Made by a program: the position numbers and the translations under genes
In this document: positions 56,610-64,000 of the stretch, piece after piece
Position numbering within the stretch: position 1 is the first letter of the stretch
Layout: each line of letters opens with the position of its first letter
Assembly: GCF_900218035.1 (NCBI RefSeq)
Contig: NZ_OBMR01000009.1
Span: forward strand, 62,001 to 126,000
Direction of reading: 5' to 3'
DNA from: Pseudobutyrivibrio ruminis DSM 9787
Lineage (GTDB): Bacteria; Bacillota; Clostridia; Lachnospirales; Lachnospiraceae
Length of the DNA stretch: 64,000 nt
The notes under the pieces: model-generated
Database searches by the model: none
What the model was told of the DNA's origin: nothing
What the model saw: the letters and a program-made list of their open reading frames with translations, nothing else

Positions 56610-58789
56610 AAAACGTTATTAAGATTATCGTTTCAGACATAAAAAGATTATCTACAAACGTAGTCGCTATGGTTGTTATCATAGGACTTACGGTTATTCC
56701 AAGCCTTTACGCTTGGTTTAATATATTGTCCAATTGGGATCCTTATGGGGAAAGCGCTACCACAAATCTACAAGTAGCGGTTGCTTCATCTGATGAAGGA
56801 ATCATGATTGGTAGTGTGGAATTAAATGTCGGAGACATTATCATAAGTAATCTAAAAGAAAATACAACTATTGGCTGGGTATTTACAGATACTGCTCAAG
56901 ATGCCGTTAATGGAGTTTATTCAGGTGATTACTATGCAGCTCTTGTCATTGATGAGGAGTTCAGTTCCAATATGATAAGTTTCTTAAGTGGAGATATTGA
57001 AAATCCAATAATTACTTATTATGAAAATGAAAAGAAAAACGCCATTGCACCAAAGATTACAGCGAAGGTAAAGACTACAATTGAGCGAGAGGTAGATCAT
57101 GCCTTTGTCAGTACCGTGGCAGAATCGCTTTTAAAAGGCGGAGAATATTTTGCTACATTGGATGAAGAGGGAAACATTACCGGTGCAGGTATTAATAAGC
57201 TTGAGCAACTTGATTCAGACTTAAATGGAATGATTACTATTTTGGATTCATATATTGCTTTAATGGATTCAACTGAAAGTATATCAGAGGCTGGAGAGGC
57301 AATCACAGATAGCGCCGATACCATCACAGAAATGGCAGGCTCAATGGCTGAAAAATCACAAGGCAAAGCAGCAGGCGTGAAAGATGATGTTGAGCAAAGC
57401 AAGAAAAATGTAGATAGAAAAGTAGAGAACATAAACGAAAAGCTAAGTGCTGTAGATTCAGATGTAAATACCTTAAATGAAAAAGTAGCAGGATTAAGCC
57501 TGGATGTAAATGTTGACTATGAGCAGATGCAGCAATCTGTAGAAAAGATTCAGGAAATGTGGGGAACAGACCAGGACGGTATATATCAGTTGCTGTTAAA
57601 TGTTGATGCACCTGATACAGAAGAGGGAGCCTTAGCTAAAGAAGCAATTACAGAATATGCTAATGTATTAAATGATTTAATTGCAGGACTAGATGAAGAC
57701 GTGACAAATATGCAATCAGCTACTGCAAAAGGCGAGGAAGATTTCAATGCAGCGAAGGATACATTAGTAAATAATGTGGCTGGAATCCTTGCTTGTACGA
57801 AAAATATTCGAGGTCAGTACAGTTCATTGTCATCTGTGGGCCAGGAAGCTATCGATGCAGGATCAAAGGCAGTTGAGGAAGTAGAAAAGCTTATCAATTA
57901 CAATGCAACAAGCATCGATTTGGTAGCTGATAATTTGGATAATTATGCCGTAATAATGGAGCAGTCCAAGGATTCTCTTGTAAAATCAAGAGATGAAGCT
58001 GTAGAAATGGAAAGTCAGCTAGCAGCACTGATTGCTGAGATAAAAGCAATTGGCCAAAACGAAGCATACCAAAAGGTAATGGAATTACTTCAGTCAGACC
58101 CAGATTTGCTATCTGATTTTATTAGCAGCCCAGTAGACATATCTGATGAATATATTTACCCAGTGGAAAATAATGGTTCAATGACAGCGCCATTTTACAT
58201 TATTCTTTCTATTTGGGTTGGTGCACTTATCATGTCCACTATCCTAAAGACGACTGTAAAAGACACAACAGGTATGGATAACCTAAAGAACTGGCAGTGC
58301 TTCTTAGGAAGATATTTCACCACCTTTGTGATAGGCCAGATACAGACAATCATCACTGTGCTAGGAGCATTCTTGTTTGTAGGAATTCAATGTGAGCATC
58401 CATTCTACTTCTGGCTGGCTTGTGCATGGACATCATTGATTTATTCATTGTTGTTATATTCATTTACATATTCATTTGGAAATGTAGGTGAAGCGTTATC
58501 AGTAGTATTAATGGTTATACAGGTTGCAGGTGCAGGCGGTACATTCCCAATCGAAGTACTTCCAAAGGTATTCCAGGTGCTCTACAAGTTTATGCCATTT
58601 AACTATTCAATGAATGCACTTAGAGAGTGCATTGCAGGATTCTATGAAAATACATATAGAAACTGCATGTTAATACTTATCATCTATGGTGTTATTGCGG
58701 TATTTATAGGTGTTACACTTTATCATCCATTTAAAATATTGAATGAAAAAATTGAGAGCAGTAAAGAAAAATCAGGTATATTGATCTAA
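56606..58789 (+). CDS. YhgE/Pip-family membrane protein (2)
   Basis: The 727-residue paralogue of the upstream protein has the same order: an N-terminal helix, SLYAWFNILSNWDPYGES, an external helical region (about 150-500, with low-complexity coiled coil) and C-terminal helices from about residue 530. The pair can form a heterodimer. It overlaps the small membrane gene by 4 bp, and a strong terminator follows. Confidence 0.88.
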   Translation: MKNVIKIIVSDIKRLSTNVVAMVVIIGLTVIPSLYAWFNILSNWDPYGESATTNLQVAVASSDEGIMIGSVELNVGDIIISNLKENTTIGWVFTDTAQDAVNGVYSGDYYAALVIDEEFSSNMISFLSGDIENPIITYYENEKKNAIAPKITAKVKTTIEREVDHAFVSTVAESLLKGGEYFATLDEEGNITGAGINKLEQLDSDLNGMITILDSYIALMDSTESISEAGEAITDSADTITEMAGSMAEKSQGKAAGVKDDVEQSKKNVDRKVENINEKLSAVDSDVNTLNEKVAGLSLDVNVDYEQMQQSVEKIQEMWGTDQDGIYQLLLNVDAPDTEEGALAKEAITEYANVLNDLIAGLDEDVTNMQSATAKGEEDFNAAKDTLVNNVAGILACTKNIRGQYSSLSSVGQEAIDAGSKAVEEVEKLINYNATSIDLVADNLDNYAVIMEQSKDSLVKSRDEAVEMESQLAALIAEIKAIGQNEAYQKVMELLQSDPDLLSDFISSPVDISDEYIYPVENNGSMTAPFYIILSIWVGALIMSTILKTTVKDTTGMDNLKNWQCFLGRYFTTFVIGQIQTIITVLGAFLFVGIQCEHPFYFWLACAWTSLIYSLLLYSFTYSFGNVGEALSVVLMVIQVAGAGGTFPIEVLPKVFQVLYKFMPFNYSMNALRECIAGFYENTYRNCMLILIIYGVIAVFIGVTLYHPFKILNEKIESSKEKSGILI

Positions 58790-58794
58790 GATGA

Positions 58795-58819
58795 GGGCAG
58801 GATAATCCTGCCCTTTTTT
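58795..58819 (+). terminator. Terminator after the YhgE operon
   Basis: The 8-bp stem GGGCAGGA/TCCTGCCC is followed by TTTTTT. Confidence 0.92.
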
Positions 58820-58839
58820 GCATTATATAGGAGGTTTGT

Positions 58840-60129
58840 ATGAGAGATATTAGTTGGGTTAAAGATTCGGTTTTTTATCATATTTATCCACTGGGAGCAT
58901 TTGGCTGTCCTAGAGAGAATAAAGGCGAAGAAACCGCAGGCCATAGTATTTTGCAGCTAATTGACTGGATACCTCATCTAAAAGAAATCGGCGTTAATGC
59001 TTTGTATCTAGGGCCTATTATGGAATCAGGAACTCATGGCTACGACACTTGGGATTACTATAAAATTGACAGTCGATTGGGAACAAATGATGATTTTAAA
59101 AGGGTCGTAAAAGCTTGTCATGACAATGATATAAGAGTTGTCCTGGATGGTGTCTTCAATCATGTTGGTAGGGGCCATGTTGCATTCAAGGATGTATTAG
59201 AAAAGAGGGAAAACTCTACCTACAAAGAATGGATTGCAGGATTGAATCTGTCGGGTAATAACTGGCATGGAGACGGGTTGTCTTATGAATGCTGGTCCGG
59301 TGCAGAAGAGTTGGTAAAGTTGAATCATTGGTGCAATGATGTGGATAACCACATTTTAAATGCTGTAGGCATGTGGATAGATGATTTCAAGATAGATGGC
59401 TTGCGTCTAGATGCAGCAGACTGTATAGAGAGAGGCTTTTTTAATAGGCTTAAGAATTTTACCGAAGAGAAAGCATCAAATTTCTGGCTAATGGGCGAGA
59501 TAATCCATGGAGATTACAATATTTATGTAAATGAAAACATGCTAGATGCAGTAACAAATTATGAGTGTTGGAAGGGAATATACTCAAGCCATAATGACCA
59601 TAACTATTTCGAGATAAACTATGCTATGAAGCGCCAGTGGGGCCAAGGTGGACTCTATGTAGGTAAGTACCTATACAACTTTGTGGATAATCACGATGTA
59701 AATAGAATATATAATCTGCTGACAGATAAGGCCAATATTTATCCTGTTTACACTCTATTATTCACTATGCCTGGAATACCATCCATTTATTACGGTAGTG
59801 AGTGGGCAATTGAAGGGGATAAAAAATCAGGAGATGGAGATTATGCTCTTCGTCCAGAAATAGATCCAAGTAAAATGAGCAATCCAGATTTGATTGATCA
59901 TATAAAGACCTTGGCAGAGATTAGAAAGAATTCAAATCCTCTGAAACAAGGGGTATACGAGGAAGTGCAGGTTAAGAATGAAACTTTGGTTTTTGCTAGG
60001 GTGTGGAATGATGAATATGTGATTGTGGCATTAAATAACACAGCCGAAGAAAAACAAATGGTCTTTGACTATCGAGGTCAGCACTATGACTTTGTGCTGG
60101 AGCCTCATGGTAGTAAGATTTTAAAATAA
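58840..60129 (+). CDS. Short GH13 alpha-amylase-family glycosidase
   Basis: The 429-residue cytoplasmic GH13 enzyme is shorter than the usual 550 residues. The catalytic residues are in DGLRLDAAD (Asp), LMGEIIHG (Glu) and FVDNHDVNR (Asp). The sequence DGVFNHVGRGH and GMPGIPSIYYGSEW-like region (TMPGIPSIYYGSEW) fit neopullulanase/cyclomaltodextrinase-like enzymes. No signal peptide. GGAGG precedes the start. Substrate unknown; a maltodextrin-type glucan is likely. Confidence 0.85.
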   Translation: MRDISWVKDSVFYHIYPLGAFGCPRENKGEETAGHSILQLIDWIPHLKEIGVNALYLGPIMESGTHGYDTWDYYKIDSRLGTNDDFKRVVKACHDNDIRVVLDGVFNHVGRGHVAFKDVLEKRENSTYKEWIAGLNLSGNNWHGDGLSYECWSGAEELVKLNHWCNDVDNHILNAVGMWIDDFKIDGLRLDAADCIERGFFNRLKNFTEEKASNFWLMGEIIHGDYNIYVNENMLDAVTNYECWKGIYSSHNDHNYFEINYAMKRQWGQGGLYVGKYLYNFVDNHDVNRIYNLLTDKANIYPVYTLLFTMPGIPSIYYGSEWAIEGDKKSGDGDYALRPEIDPSKMSNPDLIDHIKTLAEIRKNSNPLKQGVYEEVQVKNETLVFARVWNDEYVIVALNNTAEEKQMVFDYRGQHYDFVLEPHGSKILK

Positions 60130-60678
60130 TTAATTGTTTGCAAGATATGCATACATGCAGTGGTCAAGGCGTTGTCCGTTGATAATGATTTTATCTCGGA
60201 GGACGCCTTCAAATTGGAAGCCTAATTTCTTGACCATATGGATAGAAGGGGCGTTATTAGGCAAGATTAAAGCTTCGAAACGATGAATACCTAAGTCGCG
60301 TGCAATTACGGGAATAGTGTTAGCGATAGCTTCGCTGCAATAACCTCTGTTCATGTAATCCTTGTCCATTTTATATCCGATAGTACAGCTTTGATAGATA
60401 GGTCTTACAATGTTTCTATAGCTAACAGTTCCAATGATTTTGTTTGGATTATTTTTTTCAAAAATCCAATAACGAATCATAATCATCTTAAGAATATTGT
60501 TATGTTCAAATTCCAGTATTTTTCGTTGATGATTCAATGTATAGAAATCATCGCCGATGATAGGTTCGTATTTTTCAAAAATGTCTCTATTTCTAGAATA
60601 AAAATCTAGTACAAGATGTGCCGATTCTTTCCCTAAAACCTTTAATGTAAGACGTTCAGTGTTAATTTCGAATTGCAT
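60130..60678 (-). CDS. GNAT acetyltransferase (RimJ/RimL type)
   Basis: The 182-residue protein belongs to the RimJ/RimL N-acetyltransferase group: MNRGYCSEAIANTIP is the acetyl-CoA-binding motif and NAPSIHMVKKLGFQFEGVLRD the C-terminal signature. It acetylates a protein N-terminus or a small amine; substrate unknown. GGGGAGG precedes the ATG. Its stop abuts the preceding convergent gene. Confidence 0.87.
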   Translation of the reverse strand: MQFEINTERLTLKVLGKESAHLVLDFYSRNRDIFEKYEPIIGDDFYTLNHQRKILEFEHNNILKMIMIRYWIFEKNNPNKIIGTVSYRNIVRPIYQSCTIGYKMDKDYMNRGYCSEAIANTIPVIARDLGIHRFEALILPNNAPSIHMVKKLGFQFEGVLRDKIIINGQRLDHCMYAYLANN

Positions 60679-60701
60679 ATAATCCTCCCCTGAATAATAG
60701 A

Positions 60702-61397
60702 TTAATCTATTCCTCTTAAACTAGTGTTAGGAATATAAGGCTTCAAAATATCAACAAATGATTCTAAAGTCTCAAGTGAATGAGGTGAAAAGATAGGATT
60801 AATAACCTGCTCAGACTCTTTATAGCTTTGTAAATAATAAGCCTTGGCGCCTTTTAGCCACCTGCCGATGGATTCCATATCATTACTATCATGACATTCT
60901 TTCATGATAGTTGTTCGGAATTCGTAGTCTATCTTTCCTTCCATCATAATATCAATTGATTCTTGAATAGGCTGGATATCAAAGGTCTTCATACATGCAA
61001 TAGTGTTGTATTTATCCTTTGAATGCTTAATATCCATAGCCACATAATCGATAAGTCCGCTATCAATCAAGGTTTTAAGCATCTTGGGATTTGTTCCGTT
61101 GGAATCAAGCTTAACCAATAAACCCAAATCCTTAATCTGCTTAATAAAATCAGGCAAATCCTTGTGCAGAGTAGGCTCGCCACCAGTGATGCATACCCCG
61201 TCTAGAATTTTCTTTTTCTTATTAAGATGTTCGAATATTTCATCCATAGAATAGGCAAAAACATCTGCAGGAGGAATAACTAAATCCCTATTGTGACAGT
61301 ATGGGCATCTAAAGTTACAACCACCAGTGAAAAGGGTTGTAGCCACTTTGCCAGGGTAGTCCAATAATGTAGTTTTTTGCATTCCCAAAATAAGCAT
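60702..61397 (-). CDS. Radical SAM activating enzyme (NrdG2-like)
   Basis: The 231-residue protein has the radical SAM CxxxCxxC motif in GGCNFRCPYCHNRDLV and the family opening KTTLLDYPGKVATTLF. It is close to the anaerobic ribonucleotide reductase activating proteins (second type), which create the glycyl radical on NrdD. No nrdD lies in the window. A different glycyl-radical partner is possible. Confidence 0.85.
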   Translation of the reverse strand: MLILGMQKTTLLDYPGKVATTLFTGGCNFRCPYCHNRDLVIPPADVFAYSMDEIFEHLNKKKKILDGVCITGGEPTLHKDLPDFIKQIKDLGLLVKLDSNGTNPKMLKTLIDSGLIDYVAMDIKHSKDKYNTIACMKTFDIQPIQESIDIMMEGKIDYEFRTTIMKECHDSNDMESIGRWLKGAKAYYLQSYKESEQVINPIFSPHSLETLESFVDILKPYIPNTSLRGID

Positions 61398-61528
61398 AGT
61401 AAAAATTCCTATTTAAAAGCTAAAACAGGCAATTTTTCTAAAGAAAATGATTGCTTGCAAAGTCTTTTCTGTTAAAATTTATTCTGTAGATATTATAAAA
61501 AGTATAGCAAACTAGGAGGGGAAAATCC

Positions 61529-62068
61529 ATGATGTCGAAAGAAGAGCGCCAAGAGAAGCGCGTTGCAAAACAGGCAGAAAAAGAGGAAAAAAAGACTCTC
61601 AAAGTATACGAAAAATATATGGAACAGGCCATCAAAGAAGCAAAGAAGGCCTACGACATTAATGAGGTTCCTATAGGATGCGTTATTGTTCAGGATGACA
61701 AAATCATCGCCAGAGGGTACAATCGCAGAAATACAGATAAGAGCGTGTTGGCTCATGCGGAAATAGCAGCCATTCAGGAAGCCTGCAGAAAAACAGGTGA
61801 CTGGAGACTGGAGGATTGCACATTATATGTTACTTTGGAACCATGCCAGATGTGTGCTGGAGCCATAGTGCAAGCCCGAATTCCAAAGGTTGTAGTGGGC
61901 GCTATGAATCCTAAAGCTGGCTGTGCAGGCTCAGTAATAAACATTTTACAGATAGATAAATTTAATCATCAGTGCGAGCTTGAGACAGGAATCTTAGGTG
62001 AAAGATGCACAGAAATGATGACAAAGTTTTTTGAAGAGTTAAGAGAACAGAAAAATCAGTTAATGTAA
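61529..62068 (+). CDS. tadA: tRNA-specific adenosine deaminase TadA
   Basis: The 179-residue deaminase converts A34 to inosine in tRNA-Arg(ACG). Zinc and catalytic motifs are HAE (in VLAHAEIAAI) and PCQMCAGA. An additional basic/acidic N-terminal helix of about 27 residues (KEERQEKRVAKQAEKEEKK) comes before the usual start. GGAGGGG precedes the ATG. It ends just before the SRP RNA promoter. Confidence 0.93.
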   Translation: MMSKEERQEKRVAKQAEKEEKKTLKVYEKYMEQAIKEAKKAYDINEVPIGCVIVQDDKIIARGYNRRNTDKSVLAHAEIAAIQEACRKTGDWRLEDCTLYVTLEPCQMCAGAIVQARIPKVVVGAMNPKAGCAGSVINILQIDKFNHQCELETGILGERCTEMMTKFFEELREQKNQLM

Positions 62069-62080
62069 CGCGTAGTTTTA

Positions 62081-62109
62081 TTGACAAATAGGGCCTTTTT
62101 TCATACAAT
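62081..62109 (+). promoter_or_regulatory. Promoter of the SRP RNA
   Basis: TTGACA and TACAAT with a 17-bp spacer. The expected start near 62116 agrees with the base of the SRP stem. Confidence 0.8.
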
Positions 62110-62115
62110 AAGGTC

Positions 62116-62320
62116 TCCGAGTAATGACATAAGGTATCATTTGGCGGTCGTCCTGAGAGGATGTTGATCTTTGGGTCCCTCGTAATGGGCACCTGCGAAT
62201 CGTGTCAGGGCAGGAATGCAGCAGCACTAAGTAGGACCGTTCATCTGACGAGGGGTCACCTGGAGGGAGTTTTCCCAGGGCGGCTACCAAATGATACCGA
62301 TGTAGTTAACTCGGTATTTT
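62116..62320 (+). ncRNA. ffs: Signal recognition particle RNA
   Basis: The apical SRP motif is GTCAGGgcaGGAAtgcAGCAGC (GGAA tetraloop with symmetric and asymmetric loops), followed by TGACGAGG on the return strand. Outer strands GGTATCATTTGG (62133-62144) and CCAAATGATACC pair fully, and CCGAGT (62117-62122) pairs with ACTCGG (62309-62314) before TATTTTT. That gives about 200 nt, between the 4.5S type and the Bacillus type. The RNA pairs with Ffh to target membrane proteins. Confidence 0.88.
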
Positions 62321-62340
62321 TATATCAAGGTGGATTAATT

Positions 62341-63096
62341 ATGGGTGCACAGGATAGAACAGAAAAAGTACTTAGAGATATGCATGTATTGTTTTCAAAG
62401 GCTCAGCCTTATGAAGGCAGCGCGAGAAACGTCATTGTTGATAAAAATGCAATGATGGATCTTCTTAAGGAGCTTAACGAGTGCATGTACGATATGATGG
62501 AAGAGCACGAGCTTACTGTTAAGAGCCGTGACAAAGCAAATCGTGAGATGCAAAAGCAAGGGGATGATATTGTCTTCGAAGCAACTCGCAAAGCAGAGGA
62601 TATCTATGCCGCATCTCTTATGTATACAGATAATGCTATGGATTCTATCCAGTCAATTATCAAAGAATCCCAAGAATCTATTGCAAAGATATATGAAGAA
62701 GCAAATAAAAAAATCAAAGAGGAAACAAGACTTGTTAAGACTAATCAGTTAGAGCTTAAGAGTCACCTCAATGATTTAATTGATACACAAAAATACCTTC
62801 GTCTTATTGATGAAGAAAATATGCGAATTCGCCGTGAAAAAGAGGAAGGAACTGATGAGGAGTATGATAGCGCTCCTAAATATGCAGCTCCTGAAATTAG
62901 AATAGATAAAGAATACTTCGCAAAGGCGGGGCTTGAAATCGAAGACGATTTAGATGCACCAGCAGATGTAGAAGAAAATGGAATCTCCTCAGAGGACTTG
63001 GATGCAGAGTACTTCAAGTGGCAGGAAGAAGAGTCCGAAGGAGAGAAGAAACCTGGTAAGAAAGGTCTCGGAGGCCTTTTTGGATTAAAGCACTAG
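62341..63096 (+). CDS. Coiled-coil protein of unknown function
   Basis: The 251-residue soluble protein is a long coiled coil (about 25-165, charged with Glu and Lys), then an acidic tail ending in KKPGKKGLGGLFGLKH, a basic Gly-rich end. It resembles DivIVA-like or V-ATPase-H-like helical proteins only in a general way, and I assign no family. The ATG at 62341 follows AAGGTGG and gives MGAQDRTEKV; the longer frame from 62161 runs through the SRP RNA and is rejected. It is followed 14 bp later by the hydratase gene. Confidence 0.75.
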   Translation: MGAQDRTEKVLRDMHVLFSKAQPYEGSARNVIVDKNAMMDLLKELNECMYDMMEEHELTVKSRDKANREMQKQGDDIVFEATRKAEDIYAASLMYTDNAMDSIQSIIKESQESIAKIYEEANKKIKEETRLVKTNQLELKSHLNDLIDTQKYLRLIDEENMRIRREKEEGTDEEYDSAPKYAAPEIRIDKEYFAKAGLEIEDDLDAPADVEENGISSEDLDAEYFKWQEEESEGEKKPGKKGLGGLFGLKH

Positions 63097-63110
63097 AAGG
63101 AGAATAAAGG

Positions 63111-64000
63111 ATGAAGCTTTACAACAATGGAGTTTACCTTGTAAACGGCAACCAAATTGTAGAGGATAGCCCAGAGGCTCTCAGCGCAATCAAAGCCGCA
63201 ACAGGTAAGGATGTAACTAAAGACCAGGCACACCAGGAAACAATGGCATATGGAATTTTATCCAGCCATAATACTTCTGGAAACATGCAGCACCTACAGA
63301 TTAAGTTTGATAAGTTAATCAGTCACGACATCACTTATGTAGGTATTATTCAGACTGCAAGGGCTTCAGGCCTTGAAAAATTCCCAATCCCATACTGCCT
63401 TACAAACTGCCACAATTCACTTTGTGCGGTAGGTGGCACTATCAACGAAGATGACCACATGTTTGGTCTCACATGTGCTAAGAAATACGGCGGAATCTAT
63501 GTTCCACCACATCAGGCTGTTATTCATCAGTTTGCTCGTGAGATGATGGCAGGAGGCGGAAAGATGCTTCTTGGTTCAGATTCCCACACAAGATATGGAG
63601 CTCTTGGAACTATGGCAATGGGTGAAGGTGGCCCAGAGCTTGTAAAACAGCTTCTTAATCAGACATATGATATCGCTATGCCAGGCGTTATTGGCGTATA
63701 CATGACAGGAACACCAAGAAAGGGCGTTGGTCCACAGGACGTTGCTCTTGCTATCATTGGTGAAGTGTTCGACAAAGGCTACGTTAAGAATAAAGTTATG
63801 GAGTTTGTTGGCCCAGGTGTTGCAAATCTTTCTATGGACTTCAGAATTGGCGTAGACGTTATGACTACAGAGACAACTTGCCTCAGCTCAATCTGGACAA
63901 CAGATAAAGCTACTGAGGAGTTCTATGAAATTCATGGTCGTAAGGAAGAGTTCAAAGAGCTTAATCCAGGCCAGGTAGCATATTACGATGGAATGATTGA
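63111..64000 (+). CDS. Aconitase-family hydratase (partial)
   Basis: This gene runs off the window end; 296 codons are visible. It belongs to the aconitase superfamily, which moves water across carboxylic acids at a 4Fe-4S cluster. The visible motifs are [22 protein letters not shown] and the cysteine-bearing [15 protein letters not shown]. The N-terminal part differs from citrate aconitase, so it resembles the hydratase (YbhJ-like) branch of Clostridia. The substrate is unknown. AAGGAGAATAAAGG precedes the ATG. Confidence 0.85.
   Translation, partial: MKLYNNGVYLVNGNQIVEDSPEALSAIKAATGKDVTKDQAHQETMAYGILSSHNTSGNMQHLQIKFDKLISHDITYVGIIQTARASGLEKFPIPYCLTNCHNSLCAVGGTINEDDHMFGLTCAKKYGGIYVPPHQAVIHQFAREMMAGGGKMLLGSDSHTRYGALGTMAMGEGGPELVKQLLNQTYDIAMPGVIGVYMTGTPRKGVGPQDVALAIIGEVFDKGYVKNKVMEFVGPGVANLSMDFRIGVDVMTTETTCLSSIWTTDKATEEFYEIHGRKEEFKELNPGQVAYYDGMI

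Noticed and set aside
62161-62340. Upstream extension of the coiled-coil gene
   Set aside because: The extension is the SRP RNA itself; a good ribosome site stands before the ATG at 62341.

Overview
The window is a low-GC Firmicutes chromosome segment around the replication origin. Gene content (parAB with DUF4446 and DUF3881 neighbours, split class I fumarase, paired YhgE/Pip proteins, many GH13 enzymes, AT-rich spacers) suggests a Lachnospiraceae bacterium, perhaps of the Butyrivibrio/Pseudobutyrivibrio group. That placement is inference from gene order and protein flavour; no rRNA is present to confirm it.

Layout. 1-6.2 kb: a partial Orn/Lys/Arg decarboxylase, a MobA-like nucleotidyltransferase, an AbiE-type toxin-antitoxin pair with a divergent toxin, a small ArgR-like protein, a D,D-carboxypeptidase and trmB. 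6.3-9 kb: tRNA-Lys(CTT), a membrane-anchored very acidic repeat protein paired with a CheC-type phosphatase, and tRNA-Arg(CCT). 9-19.8 kb, all on the minus strand: DUF3881, DUF4446, parB, parA, two perfect parS sites, a coiled-coil gene, rsmG, mnmG, mnmE, jag/khpB, yidC, yidD, rnpA, rpmH. 19.8-22 kb: the origin, with DnaA-box clusters on both sides of dnaA. 20.3-28.9 kb, plus strand: dnaA, dnaN, yaaA, recF, gyrB, gyrA. Leading-strand genes therefore point away from the origin on both sides.

29-36.2 kb: fumarase alpha and beta subunits, then a complete oppBCDF-oppA peptide transporter. 36.3-38.5 kb: tRNA-Ser(GCT), tRNA-Cys(GCA), tyrS and a PAP2 phosphatase. 38.5-46.4 kb: an alpha-glucoside locus with two GH13 exo-glucosidases, a LacI-family regulator, and a sugar ABC transporter (binding protein plus two permeases, no ATPase). 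A 14-bp palindrome recurs three times at its control regions, and a cre-like site lies in the divergent promoter. 46.4-48.2 kb: a yybP-ykoY manganese riboswitch ahead of mntP and a CaCA cation exchanger.

48.2-64 kb: a zinc-ribbon protein, metG, tatD, rsmA, a TPR-GGDEF diguanylate cyclase joined to two YhgE/Pip membrane proteins with a small membrane protein between them, a third GH13 enzyme, a GNAT acetyltransferase, an NrdG-like radical SAM activase, tadA, the SRP RNA, a coiled-coil protein and a partial aconitase-family hydratase.

Most of the window is core housekeeping DNA. The least explained parts are the acidic scaffold/CheC pair, the divergent AbiE toxin, the coiled-coil gene between the parS sites, and the GGDEF-YhgE cluster. 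No insertion sequence, prophage or CRISPR array was seen.
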